Source: an uncultured Chitinophagaceae bacterium (GTDB taxonomy: Bacteria; Bacteroidota; Bacteroidia; Chitinophagales; Chitinophagaceae). Taken from it: a stretch of 64,000 nucleotides of DNA. The notes beneath the pieces are model-generated. The model was not told where the DNA came from, did no database searches, and saw nothing but the letters and a program-made list of their open reading frames with translations. Below are positions 43,095 through 53,200 of the stretch, piece after piece. The translations under genes and the position numbers were made by a program. Each line of letters starts with the position of its first letter. The first letter of the stretch is position 1. The DNA lies in assembly GCA_937907395.1 (NCBI GenBank), contig CALCII010000012.1, forward strand, positions 186,001-250,000, given 5' to 3'.

Positions 43095-43400
43095 GACTGG
43101 TAATTTTTAAATTCCTGATTGGCAAAAGCAGATGTATCACTTCCGTTGCATGAATGGTATACGTTCACTGCATTCATTGTTCACGAACAGGACACAATTA
43201 GTACTGGCTTGTTTGTAGTATAGGCTGGTTTGCCCGGTGCAGAGCAGACCGGTGAGTTTGTCTGAAGTAGTGCAACCAAAAAAAAGTTATCCCGATTGCA
43301 TTGTGAAATTACTAAAATTTTTAGTTTTACAAAACTTTCTTACAAACCCATCGCAAAACAGATTTTTCACGCTTCCTCCGGGAAGACTAAAACGATAACT

Positions 43401-43835
43401 ATGGATGGGGAACAATTTTTTGGCGCAGCCTATAAAGGCAGCAAACAATTTTCACAACAACAGGTACGCACCGCCAATGCCACAGGTTTTGGTGCCGCTG
43501 CCGATGATTATGCAGAGCGGGGCATTGATTTAAACGAGCAACTGATCCGCAACAAACCGGCCACTTTTTTCTTTCGCATGAAAGGTGATGCTATGGAACA
43601 GGCGGGCATTTTTGATGGTGATGTGTTGATTGTAGACCGTTCGCTCAAATTACAGAACGGAAAAATTATTGTAGCAGTGTTAAACGGAGAACTGTTGGTG
43701 CGGCGGTTTCATAAAAACTTTTCATCGGCGTTTCTCGTTCCGGAAAACACAAGGTACAAACCCATCAACCTGGCAGAGTTCAGCGATTTCCGCATCTGGG
43801 GAGTGGTGGCACATTCGATTCATTCGTTTACGTAA
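43401..43835 (+). CDS. umuD: UmuD-like S24 family protein lacking the catalytic Ser-Lys pair
   Basis: About 144 residues, homologous to UmuD: FGAAADDYAERGIDLNEQLI aligns with the segment around and after the autocleavage site, and IFDGDVLIVDRSLKLQNGKI is the dimer-interface strand region. The catalytic Ser (GDSM in UmuD) is Ala (KGDAMEQAG, codon GCT) and the catalytic Lys (TVKKL) is Arg (LLVRRF). The Cys-Gly cleavage site reads Thr-Gly. So it should not self-cleave. ATG at 43401 fits the family length. It precedes the Y-family polymerase gene, with a REP-associated transposase in between. Confidence 0.85.
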   Translation: MDGEQFFGAAYKGSKQFSQQQVRTANATGFGAAADDYAERGIDLNEQLIRNKPATFFFRMKGDAMEQAGIFDGDVLIVDRSLKLQNGKIIVAVLNGELLVRRFHKNFSSAFLVPENTRYKPINLAEFSDFRIWGVVAHSIHSFT

Positions 43836-43844
43836 CAGAATACG

Positions 43845-43920
43845 ACCCCGTTGGCGGTTAGCAACCCCGACGGCGGTTTATCAGAAAAAATGATTGTATC
43901 AGCCGCCAACGGCGGCTAAA
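43845..43920. repeat. REP-like palindromic block, left of the RAYT gene
   Basis: Units such as ACCCCGTTGGCGGTTAG, ACCCCGACGGCGGTTTA and the inverted AGCCGCCAACGGCGGCTAAA. They form imperfect hairpins built on CCGCC / GGCGG and recur at 44561 and 45977. Confidence 0.8.
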
Positions 43921-43934
43921 TTAAAACCGAGTAT

Positions 43935-44519
43935 ATGCAAACCGAAGCACTAATAACAGGAAATTATTACCACCTTTTCAATCGTGGCATTAACGGCGAA
44001 GACCTGTTTAAAGAACAGAAGAATTATTTCTATTTTCTGAAACAATATGAACACTATTGTTCAGGTGTATTTGAAACCTATGCATATGCATTATTAAAAA
44101 ATCATTTTCATATACTTGTTTATGTGAAAGAATGCGCTCCTGTCCGGAGGAATGACGGAAAAGGTTTCTATCAACCAGACGCATCAAAACAATTGTCCCA
44201 TTTTTTCAACTCCTATACCCAATCAATCAACAAATCCTATAACAGAACCGGCCCCCTGTTTGAATCACCCTTTGAACGTAAATGCATTGATGACGACAAG
44301 TATCTTACTTCTGTTATTTATTACTGCCATTTTAATCCGCAAACACACGGCTTTGTAAACAACTTTAAAGACTGGGAGTTTACGTCTTATGATTCCCTGT
44401 TAAACAATCACCAGGGCTTTCTCGCTACAGAAAAAGTAATAAACTGGTTTGGAGGAATATCACAATTTGAGCAGGCGCATACAAACACAGATACACTAAA
44501 AATAAACGGAGTCTTTTAA
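43935..44519 (+). mobile_element. REP-associated tyrosine transposase (RAYT, IS200/TnpA-like)
   Basis: A 194-residue HUH transposase. GNYYHLFNRGINGEDLF is the N-terminal motif, LKNHFHILVYV holds the HUH motif near residue 57, and the tyrosine region is near 120 (YNRTGPLFESPFER). VIYYCHFNPQTHGFV and FTSYDSLL are conserved in RAYTs. It is flanked on both sides by REP-like palindromes (43845-43920 and 44561-44597), the usual substrate. It has inserted between umuD and umuC and is codirectional with them. The gene looks intact. Confidence 0.87.
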
Positions 44520-44560
44520 TTGAATAACCCATTCCGGAAATTACTGTCAGGGTTCGAATC

Positions 44561-44597
44561 ACCCCGACGGCGGCTTACAGCCCCGTTGGCGGTTATA
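44561..44597. repeat. REP-like palindromic block, right of the RAYT gene
   Basis: ACCCCGACGGCGGCTTACAG followed by CCCCGTTGGCGGTTA. The same pair of units, inverted, recurs at about 46032-46065. Confidence 0.8.
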
Positions 44598-44693
44598 AGA
44601 TAACGACAACAACAAAATCATATGGCCTCAACAATATCGCCGATACAAAATAATCTGTCTGCCGCAAGCAGTATTCATACAGTTGAAAAGACC

Positions 44694-45977
44694 ATGTATG
44701 CGATTGTTGACTGCAATAATTTCTATTGTTCTTGCGAAAGATTGTTCAAACCGGAGATCGCAAACAAACCAGTCGTTGTTCTGAGCAATAACGACGGATG
44801 TATTATTTCACGCAGTGATGAAGCGAAATTATTAGGTGTTGAAATGGCTGGCCCCTATTTCATGGCCAAACCCCTGATTCAAAAACACAATGTCTCTGTT
44901 TTTTCCAGCAATTACAATCTCTATGGCGACCTGAGTATGCGGGTCATGGATACATTGCGTGCTATCATTGGTGATGAAAAAGTAGAAGTCTATTCTGTAG
45001 ACGAAGCATTTGTTGACCTCAGTATTTTTCCAACAGAAGACCTGGAAACAATTGCCAGGAACATGAGAGAAACTGTAGAACAATGGACCGGCATTAAGGT
45101 ATCGATTGGTGTGGCCCCTTCAAAAGTACTCGCCAAAGTGGCCAACAGACTGGCGAAGAAAAACAAAGAAAAAACAGGTTGTGTGGTGGTACTTGACACG
45201 GAAGAGAAAACAAGAAAAGCATTATCTCTTACTCCCGTAGAAGATGTATGGGGAGTGGGGCGCCGATATGCCCGTAAATTAAAAGAAGATTGGTTCATTG
45301 ACGATGCATTACAGTTAAGTAAAATGAGTGAAGAATTTGGCCGCATTTTCCTTGGCGGTGTTGTAGGTGTACGGTTAATCCGTGAGCTGAACGGAAAAGC
45401 ATCAAAAGAAATGCAGGACGAGCTTGTTACAAAGAAAATGATTGCCACCACACGCATGTTCGGAAGTCCGGTAAGTGATATCAACGACATTAAAGAGGCC
45501 GTTGCAACCTATACCTCAAGAGCAGCTGAAAAACTGAGAAGACAATACAGCGCTGCCAACATCATCAGTGTATTTGTGGTATCAAAAGAAGAAAACCACA
45601 ATGTCACGTTCAATCGTGGTGTTACGCACAGCAGGTACACCACACTGTCTGTACCCACTTCATTTACCAATGAATTGATTAAACCGGCAGTAGCACTAGT
45701 TGATCAGCTGTATAAAAGAGGAACCCTGTATAAAAAAGCGGGTGTAATGCTGAGCGGATTGGTACCCGATGCATCCATCCAGGGAAATCTCTTTGTACCC
45801 GAAACAAAGAATAACGGGCGACTATTAATGGACATGATTGATAACATCAATTTCAGTCAGCGTGATGATGTTTTAAAATTTGCGTCAAGCGGCACCACCC
45901 GTGACTGGAAAATGAGACAGGAATTACGAAGTCCACGTTATACTACCCGTTGGGAAGAATTGTATGAAGTAACATGA
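44694..45977 (+). CDS. umuC: Y-family DNA polymerase (UmuC/DinB type)
   Basis: About 427 residues. MYAIVDCNNFYCSCERLF at the start holds the first catalytic Asp and VYSVDEAFVDLS (near 95) the second acidic pair. The little-finger and UmuC C-terminal regions follow (TLSVPTSFTNELIKPAVAL, GNLFVPET). Start at 44694 matches the family; the longer frame to 44622 would add a tail that reads REP-adjacent DNA. It should carry out translesion synthesis with the UmuD-like protein upstream. Confidence 0.92.
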   Translation: MYAIVDCNNFYCSCERLFKPEIANKPVVVLSNNDGCIISRSDEAKLLGVEMAGPYFMAKPLIQKHNVSVFSSNYNLYGDLSMRVMDTLRAIIGDEKVEVYSVDEAFVDLSIFPTEDLETIARNMRETVEQWTGIKVSIGVAPSKVLAKVANRLAKKNKEKTGCVVVLDTEEKTRKALSLTPVEDVWGVGRRYARKLKEDWFIDDALQLSKMSEEFGRIFLGGVVGVRLIRELNGKASKEMQDELVTKKMIATTRMFGSPVSDINDIKEAVATYTSRAAEKLRRQYSAANIISVFVVSKEENHNVTFNRGVTHSRYTTLSVPTSFTNELIKPAVALVDQLYKRGTLYKKAGVMLSGLVPDASIQGNLFVPETKNNGRLLMDMIDNINFSQRDDVLKFASSGTTRDWKMRQELRSPRYTTRWEELYEVT

Positions 45978-46065
45978 CCCCGGCAGCGGTTGTAAACCCT
46001 GCCGGCGGTTTATACAAGATATCCGTTGAACCGCCGTCGGGGCTGTAAGCCGCCAACGGGGTGGC
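45977..46065. repeat. REP-like palindromic block after umuC
   Basis: Four units (ACCCCGGCAGCGGTTG, ACCCTGCCGGCGGTTTA, then inverted AACCGCCGTCGGGGCTG and AAGCCGCCAACGGGGTGG), forming two nested inverted pairs. Lies between umuC and the convergent DUF72 gene. Confidence 0.8.
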
Positions 46066-46077
46066 TCCATCTCCGTA

Positions 46078-46995
46078 TCAATCAAACAATGACCCCTGCG
46101 AAGAATCATTGATAAACGAAGGCTTAATAAGATTTAACCCCAGTTCTTTATTCATCTTATCAACAAGATAAACGGTTAACTCTGGTGATGTGGCTTCATC
46201 ATGCATATGCATAAAAAAATAAAACTCCTGCATACCTTGTTTCATCCATTGCTTCATACGTTCCACCCATGCATCACAACGTGTATAATCGGAAGGATGT
46301 AAACTGTTACCCACATACCTCACAAATACTTTCGGTACGGTTACATGCATGTGTGCACAATCTCTTCTTCCTGCGGTATCGGTGATCACAGCACCCATAT
46401 TCAACTGTGTTAATGTGGTGAAAAGTTCGGTTCGTATTGCTTCATTGGAAAACCATTCAGGATGCCGTACTTCCATGAAAAATTGCAAATCCTTTGGTAA
46501 GGAAGACAGGTAGTCAAACAGTTCTCCCTTCCGCTTAGGCGAAAAACTATCACTCACCTGGATGAAGATGGGACCAAGGTGTTCTTCAAACCCAACAATA
46601 CCCCGGAAAAATTCATTAGTGATAAAGTCCTTCCCTTTCAAACTGCCACGATGTGTTACTCCCTGGTACATTTTCGGACAGAATTTAAAATCCATGCCCT
46701 TCGCTTTTTCCGCCCACTTGCGGATGCCTGCTTCACCATACACTTTATAATGCGTGGCATTTAACTCAATACTGTTGTAATGATTTACATAATGCTGCAG
46801 AAAGTCTTTCTCTTTTGTTTTCGACGGATAAATTTTGCCCACCCATTCGGTGCGGCCCCATTTGGCACACCCGAGATAGACTTTTGGTTGCTTTACTTTC
46901 TTTCCTGGCAGAATTGCTTTATTAAATGCAGGATCTGGCAGAAGCGAAAAATCAACTGTATTTAATTCATGTTCCGGAACACGGCCAAAGTCCAT
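46078..46995 (-). CDS. DUF72 domain protein
   Basis: A 305-residue TIM-barrel-like protein of the DUF72 family: YLGCAKWGRTEWVGKIYPSK near 40, HYNSIELNATHYKVYG near 70, FKFCPKMYQGVTH and FFMEVRHPEWFS. Families members are found beside Y-family polymerases and radical SAM genes but have no proven activity; a deglycosylase or nuclease role has been guessed. It is convergent with umuC. Confidence 0.85.
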   Translation of the reverse strand: MDFGRVPEHELNTVDFSLLPDPAFNKAILPGKKVKQPKVYLGCAKWGRTEWVGKIYPSKTKEKDFLQHYVNHYNSIELNATHYKVYGEAGIRKWAEKAKGMDFKFCPKMYQGVTHRGSLKGKDFITNEFFRGIVGFEEHLGPIFIQVSDSFSPKRKGELFDYLSSLPKDLQFFMEVRHPEWFSNEAIRTELFTTLTQLNMGAVITDTAGRRDCAHMHVTVPKVFVRYVGNSLHPSDYTRCDAWVERMKQWMKQGMQEFYFFMHMHDEATSPELTVYLVDKMNKELGLNLIKPSFINDSSQGSLFD

Positions 46996-46996
46996 C

Positions 46997-47821
46997 TTAG
47001 TAATATTTTTTATACAAACTGTACAACACTTTCCTGGCAGAAGGGTTCATTACAGGAGTAGTATCCTGCAGAAAATGTCTTTTGAAAGCAATGATCGCTG
47101 CACTGGTATCTTTCACATCATAACCCACAATGCGGATTGCAGTGAGATAATCGAAACCGGCCGGCACTTTAAGATTGCTAGTATCGCTCCACCACAAACC
47201 AAAACCTTTTTCACTCAGTTGCTTCCACGGAAATCGCCAGTTGGGATCGTTCTTACGGTTGGGAGCAATATCGCCGTGGCCAATGAAATTACTCTGTGGA
47301 ATATTGAAAGAACGTTTTAAACGATCAAGTAATAATGTGAGACTCTTCAACTGCCGTTCATCAAATGGTTCAAAGCCGTTGTTATCCAGTTCAATTCCAA
47401 TACTACTGGAGTTGATATCTGTTGCCCCGCCCCATTTACTAACGCCCGCATGATGAGCACGGAGATAATCGTTGAGCATGTGATACACCGTTCCGTCTTT
47501 ACAAATCACATAATGTGCACTCACCTGTGTGCGTGTCAATGTAAACGTCTTCAGTGTTTGTTCGCAACTGTTCTGTGCCGTATGATGAATGACAACAAAA
47601 GAAGGCTTGCGCATGGTGAAATTGGTGGTACCCACAAACCGGGTGGCATAATCTAATCCTCCCGAATCTTTCAACGGATATTCCTTCAACAAACGGGCAA
47701 AGGTTTTCGCTTGTTTGCGGTAGCTCTTATTCGTACTTTTATAAGGTCCGCTGCAGGCAATGAGCAGGAACATCAACACAACTATATATTTTGATCTAAT
47801 CAGACTGGTGTACAAATTCAT
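46997..47821 (-). CDS. N-acetylmuramoyl-L-alanine amidase, lipoprotein (Amidase_2)
   Basis: About 274 residues. The lipoprotein signal is YIVVLMFLLIACSGP. The Amidase_2/PGRP domain has zinc ligands in VVIHHTAQNS and RAHHAGVSKWGG and IGHGDIAPNRKNDP at the third site, with SIGIELDNNGF between. It cleaves the bond between MurNAc and L-Ala in peptidoglycan fragments at the cell envelope. Start ATG at 47821 gives the signal peptide directly. Confidence 0.88.
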   Translation of the reverse strand: MNLYTSLIRSKYIVVLMFLLIACSGPYKSTNKSYRKQAKTFARLLKEYPLKDSGGLDYATRFVGTTNFTMRKPSFVVIHHTAQNSCEQTLKTFTLTRTQVSAHYVICKDGTVYHMLNDYLRAHHAGVSKWGGATDINSSSIGIELDNNGFEPFDERQLKSLTLLLDRLKRSFNIPQSNFIGHGDIAPNRKNDPNWRFPWKQLSEKGFGLWWSDTSNLKVPAGFDYLTAIRIVGYDVKDTSAAIIAFKRHFLQDTTPVMNPSARKVLYSLYKKYY

Positions 47822-47943
47822 ACGTAAAGTAAAGGAAGAACGATAACAAAACCTATCCCTGCCTTGCATCATTCAAAATCATGTTACGGGTCATAGATTT
47901 CAGGAATGAAAATCTATTAACTTTTACCAGTAAATCCTGCGAT

Positions 47944-48528
47944 ATGAAATACATTCAATTGTCCCTGCTGTTATTTTTTTGCAGCGGTATCCAGGCACAA
48001 AGCTGGACAAAACAATATGACTATGTAGATAATTGTATTTGTGGCTTATCAAAAGTAAGCAAAGGGAATTTGTATGGTTATGTTGACAAAGAAGGCAAGT
48101 TAGTTGTGCCATTGATTTACGACGATGCCATCTCTTTCAGCGAAGGGTTTGCAGCGGTTCATAAAAACGGTAAATGGGGGTTTATTGACAGTACGGGTAA
48201 AGTTGTTGCCGAGCCGCAATATGAAGAAGTAAGTTCTTTTTACGAAGGAATGGCTGCTGTACGTAAACAAAATAAATTCGGATTTATTGATGTAACAATG
48301 AAAGTGGTAATACCATTTGAGTTTGAAATAGCACGCCGTTTTTCTGAAGGGCTCGCTCCCGTATGTAATGAAAAAGGATTGTGGGGCTATATTGACAAAA
48401 AAGGAAAACTGTCCCTGAATTATCGCTATAACTTTGCCGATCTGTTCGCTAATGGAAAAGCAAGAGTAATGAAAGACGGGCTTTTTATTGTTATTGACAA
48501 AGAAGGCAAGCCTGCAAAACCAGAATAA
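47944..48528 (+). CDS. WG-repeat protein, secreted
   Basis: About 194 residues after a signal peptide (IQLSLLLFFCSGIQAQ). At least four WG repeats of about 45 residues follow, e.g. LYGYVDKEGKLVVPLIYDDA, KWGFIDSTGKVVAEPQYEE, KFGFIDVTMKVVIPFEFE and LWGYIDKKGKLSLNYRYN, each with the SEGFAAV-type linker. WG repeats form a beta fold of unknown function. ATG at 47944 is the sensible start. Confidence 0.85.
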   Translation: MKYIQLSLLLFFCSGIQAQSWTKQYDYVDNCICGLSKVSKGNLYGYVDKEGKLVVPLIYDDAISFSEGFAAVHKNGKWGFIDSTGKVVAEPQYEEVSSFYEGMAAVRKQNKFGFIDVTMKVVIPFEFEIARRFSEGLAPVCNEKGLWGYIDKKGKLSLNYRYNFADLFANGKARVMKDGLFIVIDKEGKPAKPE

Positions 48529-48549
48529 AAAAGGTTTAAGAATTATCAG

Positions 48550-48586
48550 ATAAAAGCAACAGGGTCGCTGTTGCTTTTATTTTTAT
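48550..48586 (+). terminator. Terminator after the WG-repeat gene
   Basis: A 13-pair stem (ATAAAAGCAACAG / CTGTTGCTTTTAT, loop GGTCG) followed by TTTTA. Confidence 0.85.
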
Positions 48587-48634
48587 TGTACTTCAATACT
48601 ATTTTTACTAGATTCGGTTTTAAAATTTCACGTC

Positions 48635-50278
48635 ATGCCTGCATCATCACCTCTGCATAAATTTTTGCAATGGGAAAAAGAAATTCCTAATGATGTATTT
48701 CTTCGCCAGCCGTTTCATGGGCATTGGAAAAGCTGGACATGGGCCGAAGCCGGCAGTGAAATCAGGCGAATGGCAACGGCCATCAAAGAACTCAACATAG
48801 AAGAAGGAAGCCATATCGCCATTCTGTCAAAGAACTGTGCACATTGGATCATGTCGGATCTGGCTATTATGATGGCAGGTTGTATTTCCATTCCTATTTA
48901 TCCCACATTGAGCGATCACGCCATACAACCAATACTGGAACACAGTGATGCAGTTGCCATTTTTATTGGCAAGCTGGATGATTACAGCACACAGGTAAAC
49001 GGGATCCCTGAAGGCATGATCCGGATTTCATTTGATGATTACGGTATTAAAGAACAATACCAATGGAATGAACTCATTCAAAAACATACTCCTGCACAAA
49101 ACAGTTACAACTGGAAGCCAGAGGATCTGATGACCATCATTTATACGTCTGGTACCACAGGCCGGCCCAAGGGAGTGATGCATACTGCCGGTAATTTTGA
49201 TACGGTTTTACAAGTGGCGATTAAAGATTTGAAACTACCATTTCGCCCTGTTATGTTCTCCTACCTGCCTTTGAGCCATGTGGCAGAACGCATGGGTATT
49301 GAATTCAACGGCATTTATAACGGCGCCACCATTTTTTTTGCAGAGTCCATTGAGAATTTTGCAAAGAACGTGGAAGAAGTACAACCACATGTGTTTTTTG
49401 CGGTGCCTCGTTTATGGGGAAAATTCAGAGAAGGCATCCTGAAAAAAATTCCGCAATCCAAACTAAATATTCTGCTGGCAATACCAGGCGTAAACACATT
49501 CATCAAAAAAAGTATCCGTAAAAAATTAGGACTTTCCAGAGCTAGTCATATTTACAGCGCTGCTGCTCCTATTTCTGTGAGTTTATTGAAATGGTTCCGG
49601 CGTTTGGATATTACTATTATACAGGCGTTGGGCATGACGGAAGATTGTGTGTATGCACATTTTGAGCGTCCCTTTGAAAACAAAATTGGCTCTGTAGGAA
49701 AACCGCTCACCGGTTTACAGGTAAAACTATCTCCGGAAGGTGAATTGAGAGTGAAAAGCGTTAGTAATACAAAAGGATATTACAAGGAAACGGAACTGAC
49801 AGCCGAACTGTTTGATGAAGATGGTTATTTAAAAACAGGTGATCTGTGTGAGTATGATCACGATGGTTTCTTATTTGTGATTGGCCGGTTGAAAGACCAG
49901 TTCAAAACCGATAAAGGGAAATACATTTCGCCCACTCCCATTGAAACCAGGCTGCTGGCGAATACAGATATTGAACAAACCTGTGTGGTGGGCATGGGGA
50001 TTCCTCAACCCATTGCGTTAGTAACTTTATCAGATATTGGCAAAACAAAAACAAAAGAACAAATCAACGAAAGCCTGGCACAATCACTGAAAGAAATTAA
50101 TCCGGCATTGGAACATTTTGAGCAAATGGAAAAAATAGTGGTGATGAAGGAAAACTGGACCATTGATAATGGCTTACTAACGCCTACGCTCAAGGTAAAA
50201 CGAAACCAGGTGGAAAAAATACACCAGCCGTTTTATCCCGAATGGTTTCACCGGAGTGAACTCATTGTGTGGGAATAA
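48635..50278 (+). CDS. AMP-dependent long-chain acyl-CoA synthetase
   Basis: A 547-residue AMP-binding enzyme. The P-loop is TIIYTSGTTGRPKGVMHT near 168, the adenine-binding ALGMTEDCVYA near 333 and the hinge YLKTGDLCEYDHDGFLFVIGR near 400. The C-terminal domain is shorter than in classical FadD, as in many Bacteroidota homologs. It activates a fatty acid with ATP and CoA. It is convergent with the mutase gene, 4 bases apart. Confidence 0.9.
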   Translation: MPASSPLHKFLQWEKEIPNDVFLRQPFHGHWKSWTWAEAGSEIRRMATAIKELNIEEGSHIAILSKNCAHWIMSDLAIMMAGCISIPIYPTLSDHAIQPILEHSDAVAIFIGKLDDYSTQVNGIPEGMIRISFDDYGIKEQYQWNELIQKHTPAQNSYNWKPEDLMTIIYTSGTTGRPKGVMHTAGNFDTVLQVAIKDLKLPFRPVMFSYLPLSHVAERMGIEFNGIYNGATIFFAESIENFAKNVEEVQPHVFFAVPRLWGKFREGILKKIPQSKLNILLAIPGVNTFIKKSIRKKLGLSRASHIYSAAAPISVSLLKWFRRLDITIIQALGMTEDCVYAHFERPFENKIGSVGKPLTGLQVKLSPEGELRVKSVSNTKGYYKETELTAELFDEDGYLKTGDLCEYDHDGFLFVIGRLKDQFKTDKGKYISPTPIETRLLANTDIEQTCVVGMGIPQPIALVTLSDIGKTKTKEQINESLAQSLKEINPALEHFEQMEKIVVMKENWTIDNGLLTPTLKVKRNQVEKIHQPFYPEWFHRSELIVWE

Positions 50279-50282
50279 CCCA

Positions 50283-53200
50283 TTACATATTTCTACGGTA
50301 TTGTCCGCCCACTTCATACAATGCATGCGTGATTTGTCCGAGCGAACAATACTTCACCGTTTCCATTAATTGAGCAAACAGATTACCATTCTGTACCGCA
50401 ACTTTTTGCAGCTTTTGTAACTCAGCTGCACGCCTGCTTTCATTCCGTTGCCAGAATGCCTGCAGGTTGGTGATTTGCTGTTCTTTTTCTTCCGTTGTAC
50501 TCCGGATCACTTCACCGGGAATCGTAGTGGGACTTCCCTTACTGTTTAAAAATGTATTCACTCCTACTATGGGTAATTCACCGGTATGTTTCAGGTGTTC
50601 ATAATGCAGACTCTCTTCCTGGATTTTATTCCGCTGGTACATACGTTCCATGGAGCCCAGCACGCCGCCACGTTCGGTAATTCTGTTGAACTCCTTCAGC
50701 ACAGCTTCTTCCACCAGGTCTGTTAACTCTTCAATGAGAAACGATCCCTGGTTGGGGTTTTCATTCTTTGCCGTGCCCAGTTCACGGTTGATGATGAGCT
50801 GTATGGCCATCGCTCTTCTTACACTTTCTTCGGTTGGTGTGGTAATCGCTTCATCATAGGCATTTGTGTGAAGTGAGTTGCAATTATCATAAATCGCATA
50901 CAATGCCTGTAATGTAGTTCGTATATCGTTGAAGTCAATTTCCTGAGCATGAAGCGAACGGCCGGAGGTCTGGATATGATACTTCAGCATCTGGCTTCTC
51001 TTGTTGGCCTTGTATTTATACTTCATCGCCTTCGCCCAGATTCTTCGGGCCACACGTCCAATCACGCTGTACTCGGGATCCATTCCATTACTGAAGAAGA
51101 ACGATAAGTTAGGAGCAAACTCATCAATATGCATCCCTCTGCTGAGATAATACTCCACATACGTAAATCCATTCGCCAATGTGAATGCTAACTGTGTTAT
51201 TGGATTCGCACCTGCTTCTGCGATATGATAACCGCTGATGCTCACACTGTAAAAATTGCGTACGTTCTGTTCAATGAAATAAGACTGCACATCACCCATC
51301 AGTTTCAATGCAAATTCAGTTGAGAAGATGCAGGTGTTTTGCGCCTGGTCTTCTTTCAATATATCTGCCTGAACCGTTCCCCGCACCTGTTGCAAGGCTT
51401 CCTGTTTGCATTGTTCATACACTTCGGCCGGTAATACTTCATCTCCGCTGAGGCCCAGTAACTTCAATCCCAACCCATTGTGACCTTCCGGTAATTGATC
51501 CGGAAACAACGTATTATTATAAACGGGTTGATTCCCCTGCGGATATTTTTTTGCATACGCTTCTTCCACCAGCTTCCACTTGCCATTTTCTTCAATCCAT
51601 TTTTCACATTGCTGATCAATCGCTGCATTCATAAAGAACGCAAGAATGATTGGCGCAGGTCCATTAATGGTCATACTTACAGAAGTGCGTGGATCGCACA
51701 AATCAAAACCACTGTATAATTTTTTTGCATCATCTACTGTTGCAATGCTTACGCCACTGTTCCCCACCTTACCATAGATATCCGGACGATGAGCAGGATC
51801 CTCACCGTATAGTGTAACTGAATCAAATGCAGTTGATAACCGTTTGGCCGGTTGTCCCATGGATACATAGTGAAAACGTTTATTCGTACGTTCCGGTCCG
51901 CCTTCACCTGCAAACATCCTTGTAGGATCTTCTCCTTCACGTTTCAACGGAAACACACCTGCGGTAAATGGGAAACTGCCGGGTATATTTTCCTGTCCCT
52001 GCCAGCGTAACAAATCGCCCCAATCCCTGTACTTCGGCAGCACCACTTTAGGAACACGTGTACCACTTAAACTGGTGGTGAACATGGGTTGCTTGATTAT
52101 TTTATCACGCACTTTGTATTCATAGAAATCCTGCTGATAGGCTTTTACTTTCTCCGGCCAGTTGGCAATTAATTTTTTAGCGACAGGTGTTTGCAGATCC
52201 GCTAACTGTTGAATTTGCTTCTTTACTTCTTCCAGTACTGCTGCGGATGCATTTGCTGCCGAAAGTGTATGTAAAGATCCTTCCAGCTGATAAATTTTGG
52301 ATGCAATAACAGCTTGTTCTTCCACCAGCAGATTGTATTCCTTAATAGCATCTGCAATTTCACTGAGGTAACGCACACGTGCCGGTGGAATGATTAAGGA
52401 TTTGCTTACGGTGTCTTTATGTGGTATGTGTTCCACTCCGGCAAAAGAAACACCGGTTTTTGTTTGTACAGTCTGAATAATTTTTTCAAACAGTTCATGC
52501 ACACCTGCATCGTTAAACTGTGATGCAATGGTTCCTATAATAGGAAGCTGTTCATCTTTTGCAGTAAACAGTTGATGATTGCGTTTGTATTGCTTGCGCA
52601 CATCTGCTAATGCATCAAGAGCGCCGGCTTTATCAAACTTGTTGATGGCAATCACATCTGCATAGTCGAGCATGTTGATTTTTTCCAGCTGTGATGCGGC
52701 GCCATATTCCGGTGTCATCACATACAAGCTCACATTGCAATAATCAAGTATGGACGCATCACTTTGTCCCACACCTGCACTTTCCAGAATAATAAAATCA
52801 AAACCGGCCTGCTTACAAATATCAATGGCTTCCTGTACATGTGCACTCAATGCACGGTCACTTTCTCTTGTCGCCAGGCTGCGCATATAGGCACGTGGAT
52901 GTGAAATAGAATTCATGCGGATGCGGTCGCCCAGCAAAGCGCCACCTGTTTTTTTCTTTGATGGGTCTACTGATAAAACGGCAATCGTTTTGTCTTTAAA
53001 CGTATGCAGGAACCGGCGAACGATTTCATCGGTTACAGATGACTTACCCGCCCCTCCTGTTCCGGTGATACCCAGGACGGAGATATGGGTTACGGGTTGT
53101 GGGTTACGGGTTATGGGTTGCGGGTTATGGGTTATGGGTTGACCATTTTCAACATTGGTAATGTTGCGGGCTATGGTTCGTACATCCTTTACTTCACCCA

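Noticed and set aside
46997..47872. The longest start (47872) for the amidase gene
   Set aside because: The lipoprotein signal begins at 47821. The extra residues are basic and without pattern.
53083..53142. True telomere or chromosome end
   Set aside because: The repeat is short, degenerate and inside an intact coding sequence.
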